This document shows, one piece after another, positions 35,175-46,979 of a stretch of DNA of 64,000 nt (position 1 is the first letter of the stretch; each line of letters begins with the position of its first letter). The notes beneath the pieces were generated by a model. The model worked only from the letters and a program-made list of their open reading frames with translations. It was not told where the DNA came from and did no database searches. Source of the DNA: Sisyra terminalis. Lineage: Eukaryota; Arthropoda; Insecta; Neuroptera; Sisyridae. The stretch spans positions 9,114,001-9,178,000 of the forward strand of contig OY292279.1 in NCBI GenBank assembly GCA_958496175.1. The letters are read 5' to 3'. Made by a program: the position numbers and the translations under genes.

Positions 35175-36504
35175 TACAGAAATTTAAAAAATCTAAACAA
35201 AAAGAGAATATAAATAGTTATTAAACTATGGAAAGGAACCAACAAAATATAATTACAGAGCTTTTGACAAAAATCTATTACAATAATGAGCTTTTGATTC
35301 CAAATTGATATATTCTATTGCATTGAATATTCACCGAGTTTCTTTTTTAAAGAAGATACATTTTGGTAGATTACTACAAAGTGAAGTTTAAAAAACCGTG
35401 TTAGAAATTCAAATCAAAGATTTGAGGGATTGATGGGGGGGCACCAAGAAAACTCTTTATGCACTGGGAAGCTTAATTCAATTTTTAAAATTTAAAACTC
35501 ATTTTTGGGTGCTAGAAGGATGATACTTTTTGTATAAGAAAAAAAATTTTCTGGAAATTTTAGATATGTTTCGGAAATGAGTTCGGCTACGTATGAAATA
35601 TTTTTCATATAAAACGAGGCATTAAGGATTCTTTGAAGAGCTTTGGAGTAAAAGGACTAAGCTCATTATACGCTGACAAATTTAAAGGAGTACCACAGTC
35701 CTATTCCATACATCCAAATGGGTCGTAAAAAGGTTTTATATAAAGAAAGCTTAATGAATATGTCCTTTGTAGATTTGGATTCTTATAGTCTTCCTAATAG
35801 TTTGTAACAGCTATTAAGTTCCTAAGTTTATAGTCTATTAAACTGGTTTAAATAGAATCCTACGTAGCAAACTTATTAACGTTTTTAAAAGTTCGTTATC
35901 GGATAGTGGGAATATTTTTTTATTTAAGGTTAAAAGTACTTTAACGCACTTTTCTAGTGGTCTTTATCTTTCATTATGGCCTGCATTCTATCAAGAGGTC
36001 AAGGTACTGTTGCATTAAATTGGTATCTAAAAAGGGGTTGCAATCAAAAGTATAACCTATTGTGTCATATCAGGTGGTTAATGTGGGTATTTGGATAGGG
36101 ACATCTGAAGTTTATATAGTAAAAAGCACTGGTTTCCATATACTATTTTGCTAGAATAGGAGTAAGGGAAGAGCTTTCGTTAATACACCTTACTCTAAAG
36201 TATTTACTGGATACATAAGACTTGAAGATAAGGATTTAATGAATTTAGATAAATTTTAAAGCCTACATAATAGTCCTGGACCTTAGAAAACGTTTCTTTT
36301 TTCGAAAGCTTCACAAATTTTATCCCTAACTCTAAAACATTGTCCTAGAAATCATTGTTTTTGTTCAACCCCTTTCCAAGTCCAAATTTTTTATCAAAAT
36401 CAAAGCTTCTGAAAGATGAAACTCCTTACAATTTCTTTATAAATAACGAACAATAAATTTAGTACCCGAAACACTTGTAGACATTTCCAGAAGATTTAAG
36501 TTCC
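35175..36504. other. Intron sequence, no feature seen
   Basis: AT-rich; no recognisable relic. Confidence 0.4.
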
Positions 36505-36606
36505 CAATTGTTTATAAGAACTAAACTTTCCGCGTAATGATTCAAACGCATACTTTTCGAAAAGTAGCGCACTCTATACAAACTCATTGTATCCATACTT
36601 CGTGTT
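36505..36606 (+). repeat. Fragment of the CACGAAGTAT TIR element
   Basis: Contains CCGCGTAATGATTCAAA and ends ATCCATACTTCGTG, matching the right part of 48958-49345. The left end is missing. Confidence 0.5.
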
Positions 36607-36609
36607 CTA

Positions 36610-39600
36610 ATCCATGAACTATTTTTCTTTTTCATCTATGAAAATTTGAGGAAAGTCTAATCTTTAGTAAGAAGTTACGAAGAATTTTTTAACCTTACAC
36701 AACAGTCCTGGATGCCATACGCGATTTAACGCTGGTACCAACATCCAGGATGGCTTCTTGGCAATTGTTTTTTTTCAAGAGCTGCAAAATTTTAACACTA
36801 ATACCACAAGTTCCCTAATCTATATTTTGAGATATAATCAAAGAACTCTTTTTTTTTCATCTATGAAAGTTAGAGGAAATTTCAATTTTTAATGAGAAGT
36901 TGGGAATGATTTTTTAAGCTTATACCACAACCCTGGATGAGTACAACATCGAGGAATGCTTCTTAACAAAAATATATGTTTCGAGAGTTGCAAACTATCA
37001 ACCCATAGAAAATTTTCCCTCAAGTTCCTTTACAACAATTAATTATTTCTTTGTTCCAATGATATTCAAATAGTAAGTTATCCTCATTTTTGGTATGATT
37101 AGGGAATTTCAATTAATACAAATTTACCAATCTTGGAACAAAGAAAACTTAAAAGTTTTTCAAAATGTTTTCCTCTGGCTAAATAAAATTTTCGATCATT
37201 ACCTTAGATCCTTTTTAGTAGGTCATATGATAGCTGAGGATTATAGAAGAAAGACTTATACAGAAGCTCAATTGATATGGACGAAGTTTTGGCTACTCTG
37301 TTGGTAAATCTCAGAATTTTCATAAGACTAGTTGTCAAAAAATAAATTAATCTTTGCCCAACGAAGCTTTGGGATTTACCGACATGTACGCCCAAACTTC
37401 GTCCACATTTTCAACACATAATTGACCTTCTAAATAAGTTTCTTTTATCTGCTGAACATCTTATTTTATATTCTCCTATGAGGAATATGCTTTTTCTCAT
37501 TGTCTTTCAAAGAAAACTTTAAGCATTTCTCAAAAAAGGTACCAAAAATTTTATGCATCAAAGAATCTTCCATGGAAAAACTGTTCAATTTTTTAATCGG
37601 AAAACTGCTACGAACTATGAAATAATTTTATCTTTAACAAGTATGGACTAGATTCTTATTCATTTGGTCCATAACCAATCTAAGGATACACAAAATTAAT
37701 GTTTTTTTTTTATAAAATGAGTTTACAAAAAATGCAAAACAAACATTATATTATTTTAAAGAACAAGTCAAAGCCATAAAAATTCCCATTTCCATAACAC
37801 ACACATAATTTTTTTGCGTTAAAAAATGGTTTATTTTCTTTTCGTTTTGCCATAAATAAAATCAACTTTCCGAAGAAGAAAAAGAAAAACGCCTGGAAAA
37901 TAAATTTCCTTAAACGATAAATCTTGCCGAGAGAACAAAGAGCAGAGAAAAACTAAATATTTTTTTTTGTGCACAAAATGTAATATTGATTTGATAACAT
38001 TGCTTCTTCCCTTTGAATAAATGCTGGAGGAGAGTGAGAGGGAGACTTTTGAAAATTTACTCATGCAAAAATGCTTGTCCCCGTTCCCATGTCCCCCCGG
38101 CTCAAACTAAACATGGGATGATATAATTCAATAGTCGACAGGGATGATATTCAAATGTCTTTAGTGATGAGCGGAGAATTCAAAATCAATAATTCCACCT
38201 TGAGGGCAGAACAGAGTCAACATCATCCACCTATTTGATTCATCCGTATTCAAATGTTCGTATCTTTCATCAACCAATTCCATCCCTCAAAAATCTGCCA
38301 AACCATTCCACCACCAAACTTGATTTTCATCCACAAATGTTGAGAAAGTCTTCAATATTGACAACAAAAACGACATGTCGCCGAATGATAAGGGTTAGAT
38401 TCATATTTATAAGGGAAAATGAAACATTGTCAATAATATTTCCATATTTTCCTGGAAACTCCCGGTACAATTTCGGGAATAATACAAAAGATATATCGGT
38501 ATTAGTCAATTTAGGCACGTGTGTGTTTACATTCACATCTCTCACAAATCAAATACAGGAATATTGACTCTAGTCTGTATGAAAAGCGGTGAAAAATACG
38601 AAAATTCGAGAAAAATTTGTTTGAAAATAACATTTTCCTCAAAGCCCTTTTGTCGTCAACTTGCCTCCTATTTACATATCAATAATACATACAGTACTAT
38701 TCATACACGTGCAAGACGTTCATAGTTCCGAATAATACGACAGATATCGGTTCCCCAGGCCCCAATTCCCACAGGACGCCACCACGACACCAAACTAAAA
38801 TCGGCAAATACATTCGAATGAATTTATATGCATATATTTAAAACGTCACGACACAAATAAGACAAGAACCACCCCCATATATTGAACCAATGCAAGCAAA
38901 AAAAGGACGAAAAAAAAATGTAAAACTGCATAAAAAACGATCGTAAACTTATCGTTTTAAACTTTTAAACGAAAGAGCTTTTATTGTATTAAAAATATAT
39001 ATTTCAGGACGAATTTTCCATGGCATTTATGATACAAATTTTATATTTTTTATTTAAATTCATTGGCACCAAACAGGGGTGGAAAGCTCGTGGTTGAAAA
39101 GTGTTCAAAGTGGAAAGTTTGGATGATCAATTTCTTACGAAATAAATATTTATTAAGTTAAGGAAAAGGGGATTTCAGAGTCATGAAATAAATCATAAAT
39201 TGATGATTGCTCAATTAATCGGAAAAGATCGATTTAATCGGTTGTTAAGCCGGGTTATCGCTTGGAATCGATGAATATTGTTTTAATAAAATCTTAGTAT
39301 CCTACGAAAAAATAGTAAGCCTATAGCTATGAAAGCTCCTCGAATCTAAAAGTTTACAACAAAAACTCATCATTTTTCATTCTAATTTTCTTTCCAATAA
39401 AAGTATGACTCATAAAAATGTAACTTATAAGACACAAAGCTTTTAGAAAAAGCGTAAAGCATAAAAGCTCCGCGTGCAACAGCGAAAACTTGTCCTCCCC
39501 CTCCACCAATATCAATAACAGTTGTACCAAATTCCATTTCGGACGTACTACGCTCATATTTGTACAAAACAGCGTCGCATCACCAAAAAAAATAAAAAAT

Positions 39601-40756
39601 TAAGCTCAAGAAAATGGAGAGCTTTCCAGCATTTTCCTCACTTGCCAAATCTACATACAACTCATACACATTACCAGATAAAAGCTCGTAATCGATGTGG
39701 GAATCGGGAGAAATGAAATAATATCAAATCGTTGATACGCGGTTCATTATGTTTAGGGTGAGGGTGATTACATTTTCAACCCTCGTATCAAATCCACATA
39801 AAATTTAATGTTTCGACTTTTTAGGAATTGAATTTACGTTTCGAGGGACGAAAGCTCACGTCTCTTCCATAAGCTTCCCCCGCTAAGATATTTAAAAGCT
39901 TGTTTGAAATTCTTCAAATATAAATACACTCAAATCAATCCACCCCCGAATGCATGGAAAAATAAATCGCAATTTTCACCAATTAACTACGTCTCGCAGC
40001 TTTAATGCAAAACTTTTCCGCACGCCACTGTAAACGTAACGACTAGAGAAACGACAAGGACAGAGTAGGTTGAGTGTATAAATATAGCTTATAATAACAG
40101 AAGAAAAGTTTAAATTGAATTTTTATTACATTTTCCATGAAGACGAAGAAAATGATATTCGTAATGTTTAATTTTCCTTTGTTCTCCTTTATATTCTAAA
40201 CGGATAATGTTTTTCTTGTCTTCTTTTCACGTAATTTTTTTTACTGTTTTTCCTGAAGTGTCCCGTTATTGTTATAGCAGGCGCACGGAACGCGGGGGAT
40301 GAGAACAAAATGAGATCATTTTAATTTTCAATTTAATATTAAAAGCAATTACTTTTGCCAACAGTATTAAAATGACAAACGCGCAAAATGCGTTTAAATA
40401 TTTTATAAGGCTAAATTAGATATTTATGTTTCGAGAATAAATATATTAAAAGCTCGAAGCTTTTTTTTTTTCGTTGTTGTCGTTACAATTTTGTCGAGTT
40501 TCATGTTGATTTTTTCCAGCTTTTTTCAAAGAATCAATAAGTTTATTTAGGGTAAAGTTGTCAGGGGATTTATCGTGTATGTGTTTCGGGGGTTGGGGGT
40601 TGGGTTGCATATTAAACCGTCATGTATATTGCGGAATGGTTGCACACGGAAAACAATATAACTGCAGTGCAGTTGTGTGCAAATTGCGCGTTATGGATCA
40701 CGGAGGGATGTTTGTTGTGTATGTGGAAAATGCATGGAAATTAAATGAAAAGCTAC
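36610..40756. other. Intron next to the MBD exon, few repeats
   Basis: Contains no recognised transposon. Near 40558-40756 the sequence is less AT-rich and the minus frame stays open beyond the donor; the GTAGCT donor and the in-phase downstream exon argue that this extension is intron. Confidence 0.45.
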
Positions 40757-41018
40757 CTTTTCGAAGTTTACTTGGATCGCTTGTCGGAACCGACGTCACT
40801 TGTTGTTGTTGTTGTTGCTGTTGAATGGCATTTGTCGGTGTTGAGACTCCAAGTCCCTCGCCTCCCGCGGTCGGGTGTAGGGACGACCCGACCACGGGAT
40901 TCGCTTTCCCTTGGGAACTGGCCGAGGTCAGCGCCAACAATTTCCTTTTGTGGTTGCATAGTTTGGTCAGGTCCCCGATATTTGTGTCCGGTGTTAACGT
41001 CCAAGGTTTTCCAATGAC
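40757..41018 (-). CDS. sba: MBD5/6-like protein (six-banded ortholog), internal exon with end of MBD domain
   Basis: This exon is the first visible one of the gene and encodes 87 residues plus one base. It opens after a pyrimidine-rich acceptor (..gcttctag) and closes at AAAAG|gtagct. The residues KPWTLTPDTN and TKLCNHKRKLLAL resemble the C-terminal end of the atypical methyl-CpG-binding domain of the MBD5/MBD6 family, where a Lys/Arg-rich HKRK segment closes the domain. A Gly/Ser/Pro stretch and a run of eight Gln (CAA/CAG) follow. From the family, MBD5/6 proteins are nuclear, do not need methylated DNA, and bind the PR-DUB histone H2A deubiquitinase complex through this domain. The first half of the MBD and the start codon are not in the window. 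The trailing base G pairs in phase with the AT that opens the exon at 13077, giving Asp. Splice sites are read by eye. Confidence 0.82.
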
Positions 41019-41640
41019 CTAGAAGCAAAAAAAAATGTTCTTTATTTTCCTATTTTTTATTATAATCCAGAAATTATAAGCTCAACTCCTCCGTTCCTTC
41101 TATCCTATAACCAATTTACTTCTCTTCATATTAATAAAGAAAAATAAGGGATGATATGAAAGTATTAAGCTTTCAATAGACTAATCAAAACATTATCAAC
41201 TTTTAAACCAAAAAAACTTTTCAGGTTCAATAACAAAGCTTTTTCTCCCGAATTTAGCCACCGGTTAATTCTTGAGATAAAAATATCTTTAGCTTTTTTT
41301 GTTTCTCGTAAAGTTTTCATTATAACACAAAACATGTACACAAAGTTCTCTATTAAAGCTCTATAGATCAACATCAACAAAGTGCTATCTGAACTATGTT
41401 TAACTTAAAGCTCTCTTCAAATGTAAATGATTCAAGTACCAACTTGAGCCAACAAGTTTACATTGAGTAAAGACAATGTTTAATACAGAGGCAAAAGAAA
41501 GCACAAATAAAAAGAAGAAAAAAAAATCATATTTCTTTAACTTCATAACAAAAATTTTTAACAGGATTTTTTTCCAAACTATGCAGATATAGCAAATAAT
41601 TGATAAAAGTTTCATTCTTCTGATTTATTGGTAGTTAATA
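41019..41640. other. Upstream intron, polypyrimidine and AT-rich sequence
   Basis: Begins (in gene sense, ends) at the acceptor of the MBD exon. Nothing else recognised. Confidence 0.45.
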
Positions 41641-41850
41641 GGTACTAAATATGAGATCTTTTGCGAAATTTATAAAATTATTGACAATTTTTTCGTTATG
41701 GTTATTAGTCACCGCCTTATCAGTACTTAGGTCTAAAGGGACTCTAGAGTTGTTAAAAATTATTTGAAAATTAGCACGATATGAGATTAGAACCCAACAC
41801 TTACTAGTTTTGGAGCGGCAACTTTGACCACTCGGCCACCAGTAGGTTCT
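41640..41850 (-). mobile_element. tRNA-derived SINE
   Basis: Minus strand reads GGTGGCCGAGTGGTCAAAG, a good A box of RNA polymerase III (Ser/Leu tRNA style), and about 35 bases later GGGTTCTAATCTC, a B box, at 41783-41795. The spacing is that of a tRNA-like head. The sequence then continues into a non-tRNA body with no cloverleaf closure, so it is a SINE rather than a tRNA gene. The 3' end is not defined. Confidence 0.65.
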
Positions 41851-41942
41851 TTTAAAGATGGCCCACTACAATTCTACATAGAAATTCTTGGATCTTAAAG
41901 TTTATTGTATGGTCACCTCATAACCATATTAAAGCACCAGAT

Positions 41943-42207
41943 TATATGCGTCGTTTATTTTGAAAGTGAGTTAAGTCCATTTCAAGAACAATCCCTATAG
42001 TGTTATCATTTTAAACCATAGCGACATAAGATACTAAGGAGGAGGGAATAATTGGCGTTTTTGTTAACAACTAAAATGAAGTCAGTAATTTCTAAAAACT
42101 TAGCAGTTAAATAATAAACATACTTTGTTCTAGTTACAGGAAGAAGAATCACCATATAGACCGTCTTTGAAATGGACTTACGCCACTTTCAAAATAAATG
42201 AGTCATA
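41943..42207 (+). mobile_element. MITE with ~45-bp inverted repeats (GTTTATTTTGAAAGTG family), complete copy
   Basis: The left end TCGTTTATTTTGAAAGTGAG, continued by TTAAGTCCATTTCAAGAAC, is mirrored by the right end. About 265 bp, non-coding. Relatives: 55032-55082 and 59341-59394 (single ends), 56740-56935 and 57006-57193 (partial, inverted). Confidence 0.75.
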
Positions 42208-42389
42208 TATTAGAATCATATAGTTTCCTCCTCCGAAAGTATTAAGAAATAATTTATTTCTTTTAGCTGAAGAATACGATAAGAGTGCCTCGAATGAGAA
42301 AGGTCACCAAAAATGGTTTTAAAAGTTTAAAAGATTAAAAACAGTGAATTTAATGTGGAGGATTGTGAATGCAATGGAGGGCTAAAAGT

Positions 42390-43142
42390 GTAAGAAGGCA
42401 AAGAATTGGGAGCATTTTTAGAGAAAGATTTGTTCCAAATGCAAAAAGAACTTGCAATTATATTACTAGGGACACAAAAAGTAATTTTTCATAGCTTAAA
42501 ATCGAAAGGTATGATTTGGAATCAAGGTTCCATTAGAATTAAAGCAGAGAATTACATTGAATATAGTTTTTCTGGAATAAGAAAAGGTTTTTTGTATCAT
42601 GTAATAACTGAGGATAAAAATGGATCCACTACGGTAATCTTAAAGAGGAAAAAAACGTGGGAACCACCTGATCATGGTTCAAAGTCAATAGCAAAGCTCC
42701 ATATTAACAGAAAAAAGTCATACTGGGTAATTGGTGGAATCAATTGGAAGTCTTCTATTTCATTAACAATATTTACAACTCATTAATTCATTATCCCAGT
42801 GTTTCAGGAATTCAGAATTTCAGGAATTTATTTGGGGAATTTTCATTGAAAAGTCGCCATAATCCCCAGATATTGCTTTTTCTGGTTACTATTTGTTCTG
42901 GTCGATGGCACAACTATTGGAGCAATGCTTTGCATCATACGAAAAGACAACAAACTGGATGGATTTTCCATTCCTCGATAGTTTCCAAAATATGCAGAAT
43001 TCTTCTGACATTGTATCCAAAAGCAGCTTGAAAGATAGGGAAAACTAGTGGCTAATGATGGACATTTTTGAATTAATTTTTATGTACCATTGATTCACAA
43101 CAAATTAAATGAAGCAGAGTGGAAACTTATTTGTACTCCTAA
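42390..43142 (+). pseudogene. mariner transposase relic, most complete copy
   Basis: Plus strand reads QKELAIILLGTQKVIFHSL (helix-turn-helix), then RKGFLYHVITEDKNG, KRKKTWEPPDHGSKSIAKL, then KSYWVIGGINWKSS. These match the mariner blocks LA..LGVTQQ.IS..LK, RKGFLHRIVTGDEKW, KRKKSW.KPG, and GKKVMLCIWWD.KG. The GDE catalytic box is degenerate (TED). After frameshifts, EQCFASYEKTTNWMDF and VANDG mark the C-terminus. The right terminal repeat ACTTATTTGTACTCCTAA ends at 43142 and is the inverse of TTAGGAGTACAAATAA found at 27720, so this copy and copy A belong to one family. Confidence 0.8.
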
Positions 43143-43302
43143 AAGCTCTTAAAAAAAATTCAAACTTTTGAGTCAACTTTTTTTCAAAAACCCATTTACT
43201 TCATTTTAGGCAATATATTTTGTGGTCTTATTTTTGCAATAACTTTTTAAAAGTAAACTCCATATAAACATAAATTTGAGCAAAAGTTCAAACAAATGAA
43301 TT

Positions 43303-43352
43303 ACTGACGTATTGCCCAAATACGTATTTTGATTGCCAAGCAATCTTCGAAC
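43303..43352 (-). ncRNA. Degenerate hammerhead-like motif, GATTGC subtype
   Basis: Minus strand keeps GATTGC-TTG-GCAATC and the following ATACGTATTTGGGCAATACGTCA, but the CTGAxGA box is lost and GAAA reads AAAA. Confidence 0.4.
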
Positions 43353-43354
43353 TT

Positions 43355-44536
43355 TTCTCTTTTTGCGATGAAGTAGTGTTCCCATTTCCTTTTACCAAAT
43401 GCTTTTTCCTTCTAAATTTTCCTCAATTCCCTGACAATTCAATTCAACAATATTTGATACATTTCAGGAAACTATTGAGTAAAATGCAATAAGCATAAAT
43501 TTCTCAGCCAATATAATCAAGACTAATTGTCTTGATACTTTTTTTTTAACTTTCCAAGTAAATTTTTTAATGATTTCCGAAAACTACGATGTGATTAAAA
43601 ATTATCTTCAACCACGAAAAAAAATCAACACAATTTTCCATCTAATTTTAACGTTTCATACTATTTTTCCGGTTAGTAATGATGTATTTTTTTAACACTT
43701 TGCCAAAAAAAAAAATTAATTCCACCAATCTTTGTTCTTTCCAAAAAAAAAAAAAAAAAATACAAATTAAATTCGCAAGAAATTGGCCAAATTACGTCTC
43801 GCAAAAATAATATGGATAGAATTCAAGGTTTTCTTTCGTGGATTTTCTCGCGTTTCTTGACCCTCCAAACGTTGTAATTCGTTAGAATTTTTTTCCCAAT
43901 TTTATTATATTATTTTATTAAACATTATTTTCACGGATGAACCGAATGGTTTAACGATAGAGACGTCGAGGGGTTTCACTTCATTTACAATCTTAATTCG
44001 AAAAGGTATTATGGCAAACGATCAATTCAACACGCTCCATCGAGAATATTCAATCTTTGTCTTGTTTGTCTATTTTTATTACAATGCAAGCGTGATTAGT
44101 GGCTGTGTATGGAATATTCAATTTATTAATTATTATATGATCGTGTAATTGTTGTGGCATCTTTGTTGCGCAACTGTTGTCTCTTATTGATGTTTCCATT
44201 TAATTGTGGACATTGTTTTTGAGCAAAACGAATTATTCGAAGCATTCGAACGTGAAGAAAATGATAATATTTTTCTCTGATATTAATTTATTAATGTTCT
44301 ATTTTCCACACGAAGTAATCGATGGAAAATTTACATGTACGAACAATAAATTACATCGTATAGATACAGCAATGTTCAAAAGAATTGTAGCCAATTATGA
44401 ATTACTTATTGTCTCCGAACTATTGAGTAATCATTAGATAATCAATTGGCAAAGTTTTTAGTGTCAAACAAATAAAACTTCTTAAGACTGGAATGGTATT
44501 TTTTGGTCAATACCTTTTATATGTTATTATTTACTA
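43355..44536. other. Upstream intron, no feature seen
   Basis: AT-rich, with an A run at 43742-43760. Confidence 0.4.
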
Positions 44537-45805
44537 CTAGTAGTTGCCCGTTGCATTCGCAACTAAAGGTTTTATCTCAATAAAATGTTTAATATGAGAT
44601 AATGTTGAGTTAATCAACAAAAAAGTTTATCTAAAATTATATTAAGAAATAAAATTTAAGTGTTTTTTATATCATTTTAATAACATTTTAAATAACGTCA
44701 TTTCGCTAAATTAGTATGAAAGTTTAATACATATGTAATACTTATACCAAATAGGCGATTTTAAATTTTGGTTCGTTTTTCAACGATCAAATTTTTTAAA
44801 ATCTATTTTATTTTATGAACCAATGGTTGTGATCTGGAGTAATTATATATTCGGCTGAAAAGCATTAAGGTAGCAACTTTTTGCCATATATTTCACTGTC
44901 AATTCAAATATAAAATCTTCCATATTAACTTTTCTTCGGTATTTAGAACAATTTGAAATTCAATTATTGTTATTGAAAATAAATAAAATATTCGAATTTA
45001 TTTCCACGCTTTCCACCTACTTCCAACAATTTTGTATGTGCAAAGTCCAAATGTGCGAAATCGAATAGCTTTTTAGTCATTTTAATTAACATAAAGAAGG
45101 TCATTATTTTTTTTCGTTTTACATTGTATTTTACAATATAAACGCATATTTGTGGCGATGAAATTTGGAAAGTGTTTTCCATATACGATGCAGATATATA
45201 ATAAGAAAGGGTTTTTGAAAATTCCTCCCCTAAAAAAGTGAAAAACGGTAGCCAAGTTTCGAAGGGATAAAGTTTAATAAATAATCGAATTTTCAAATTT
45301 AATAATCAATCAAAGTCCGTTAAAAGCGAAACATTATAACTGCTTAATATAAAACAAAGTTGATTTATTATTAGAAACAAAAACTTAGGGTCTGCTTAAA
45401 AATTTTAACTGTGATAAGTAGATATATCTGAAAAGGTTAAGTTAAATTTATAAATAAGCATTATGTTTTTCGGCTTTCACATATTGTAAACCTGAAAACC
45501 CGAAATAAGTATTCACAAATAAATTCATTAGTGAGTGAGTACCCCTACCCAAAGTTTATAAAATACACAGGTGGCCTCATGCGCCACGTGACGTATCCAG
45601 AAGAAATTCGTACATATCTTCAGACTGATTCAAATTTTAAAATTCTTCGTATGATGTCAGTTTTTTTTCCTAATAGGGCAACCTGTGTAATTTATAAACC
45701 TTGATCCCTACCAACGTTTTCAATGCGTAAGTGGGGATAATAGAACGCATGCGCATATCCCAATCTGCACGGATGCACGGCAAGATAGCCAATTTATATA
45801 TAAGA
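44537..45805 (-). mobile_element. Helitron-like element with 3' hairpin, containing a nested MITE
   Basis: On the minus strand the right border starts TCTTATATATAAATTGGC and the left border ends GTTGC-GAAT-GCAAC-GGGCAACTACTAG|T. The 5-bp hairpin lies about 10 bases before CTAG, as in Helitron 3' ends. Plus strand flanks are A and T. The Mutator-like MITE 45550-45703 is inserted inside with its own 9-bp duplication. The borders are inferred from terminal motifs of one copy only. Confidence 0.45.
45550..45703 (-). mobile_element. Mutator-like MITE with 9-bp target duplication (copy 2)
   Basis: A 154-bp inverted relative of 13169-13320. The ends are CAAAGTTTATAAAATACACAG and CCTGTGTAATTTATAAACCTTG. 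Flanks ACCCCTACC (45541-45549) and ATCCCTACC (45704-45712) are a 9-bp duplication with one change. Confidence 0.87.
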
Positions 45806-45814
45806 TAAGTAGTA

Positions 45815-46973
45815 GGGGAGACCGGGTACAAAAGTAACAGCGGGTAGAAAATAACAAATGCTTTCTAGGCTTATCCAATGGACGAATTCCACTTTGCTGC
45901 TATCAGGTGATAGCCTAGAGCACCCCCCCCCTCAATCGCAATTAGTCGACGCGTGCATAGTGCATTGTTAGGTTATATAAGAATCCATTTTTATAGAGCA
46001 GTTAATTTCCAAAAAAAATTGTATTGCGCATTGTATAAGAGTCATTTATTGTCGAGTTATAAAATTCATAAATAAAAATGAAATTTGTCTTAAAATAATC
46101 AAAAATAAAACCTTAATATCTTTCAAATGGTGAGGCTTACGGAAAAAATATAGAATACCTCTTTGTAGAGCATTACATTTCCTAAAAAATTCTTTCAGAA
46201 TATTTTTCTGTACAATCGATAAATGATGAGGTATGAATTTTTTTCTATTGGACTGAGAAAAAAATACTAAACTGCCATGCGGAGGATCTTCCAATTAAAA
46301 TTAAGAGCTCATACTTGGTGAGAATTTTTTTAAGGTGTCTAGCAACCCATTTTTCCGTGTCACTTGTAAAAAAAACAATAATCGATTTTTTTGACCCACC
46401 CTAATGGGTACAAAAGTAACATAGCCCCCTAGGGTACAAAATTAATATGTAACTTTTGTACTTGTAATGATTTTATTACTATCATCATATTTTTATGGAT
46501 ATCTTCTTCAATAAAATGGTTTTCGATACATTTTCGTGTTGGTAGTTCTTCATGCAGTAGTTCTTATGCATTGTCGCGGCATTCTATTGATTCATTTCCT
46601 TAAAATATATTTTTTTTTGAGTATTTAAAATGCTGAATTTGGTTTATATCATTAATATAAAGTTTTTAAATAAGTAATTCGTTGTACTATGTACTTGTAC
46701 TATGTTTTCATTAGCAACCCTTAGCAGTGTTGTTACTTTCGACCCACAACGTGTTACTATCGACCCGTCTACGTGGTCAAAAGTAGCAACTGACAATTTT
46801 TTTTAACTCTTTGTTATTCATATAAAACACACCATAATTTAATAAATCAAGTTACTATTGTGAAGAACATAAACTTAATTTATATATGGTAATATTCATT
46901 TAACGGCAATAATAACACCCAGCCAGAAATCAAGGTAAAAGTACAAAGTGTTACTTTTGTACCCGGTCTCCCC
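45815..46973. mobile_element. GGGGAGACCGGGTAC element, copy 2, carrying a truncated nested transposon
   Basis: Ends GGGGAGACCGGGTACAAAAG and CTTTTGTACCCGGTCTCCCC are perfect inverted repeats, flanked by TA on both sides. Inside, 45980-46395 is the right arm of the TAGGGTGGGTC foldback family and ends GACCCACCCTA followed by ATGGGTAC, the same junction as in copy 1. The left part of the nested element is deleted. Confidence 0.8.
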
Positions 46974-46979
46974 TACTCT

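Noticed and set aside
40558..40756. Coding continuation of the MBD exon beyond 40757
   Set aside because: The frame stays open but a GTAGCT donor at 40756 gives a phase match with the exon at 13077, and the sequence after it does not resemble the family.
41780..41850. Functional tRNA-Ser/Leu gene
   Set aside because: A and B boxes are present but the acceptor arms do not pair and the B box departs from GGTTCGAATCC; better read as a SINE head.
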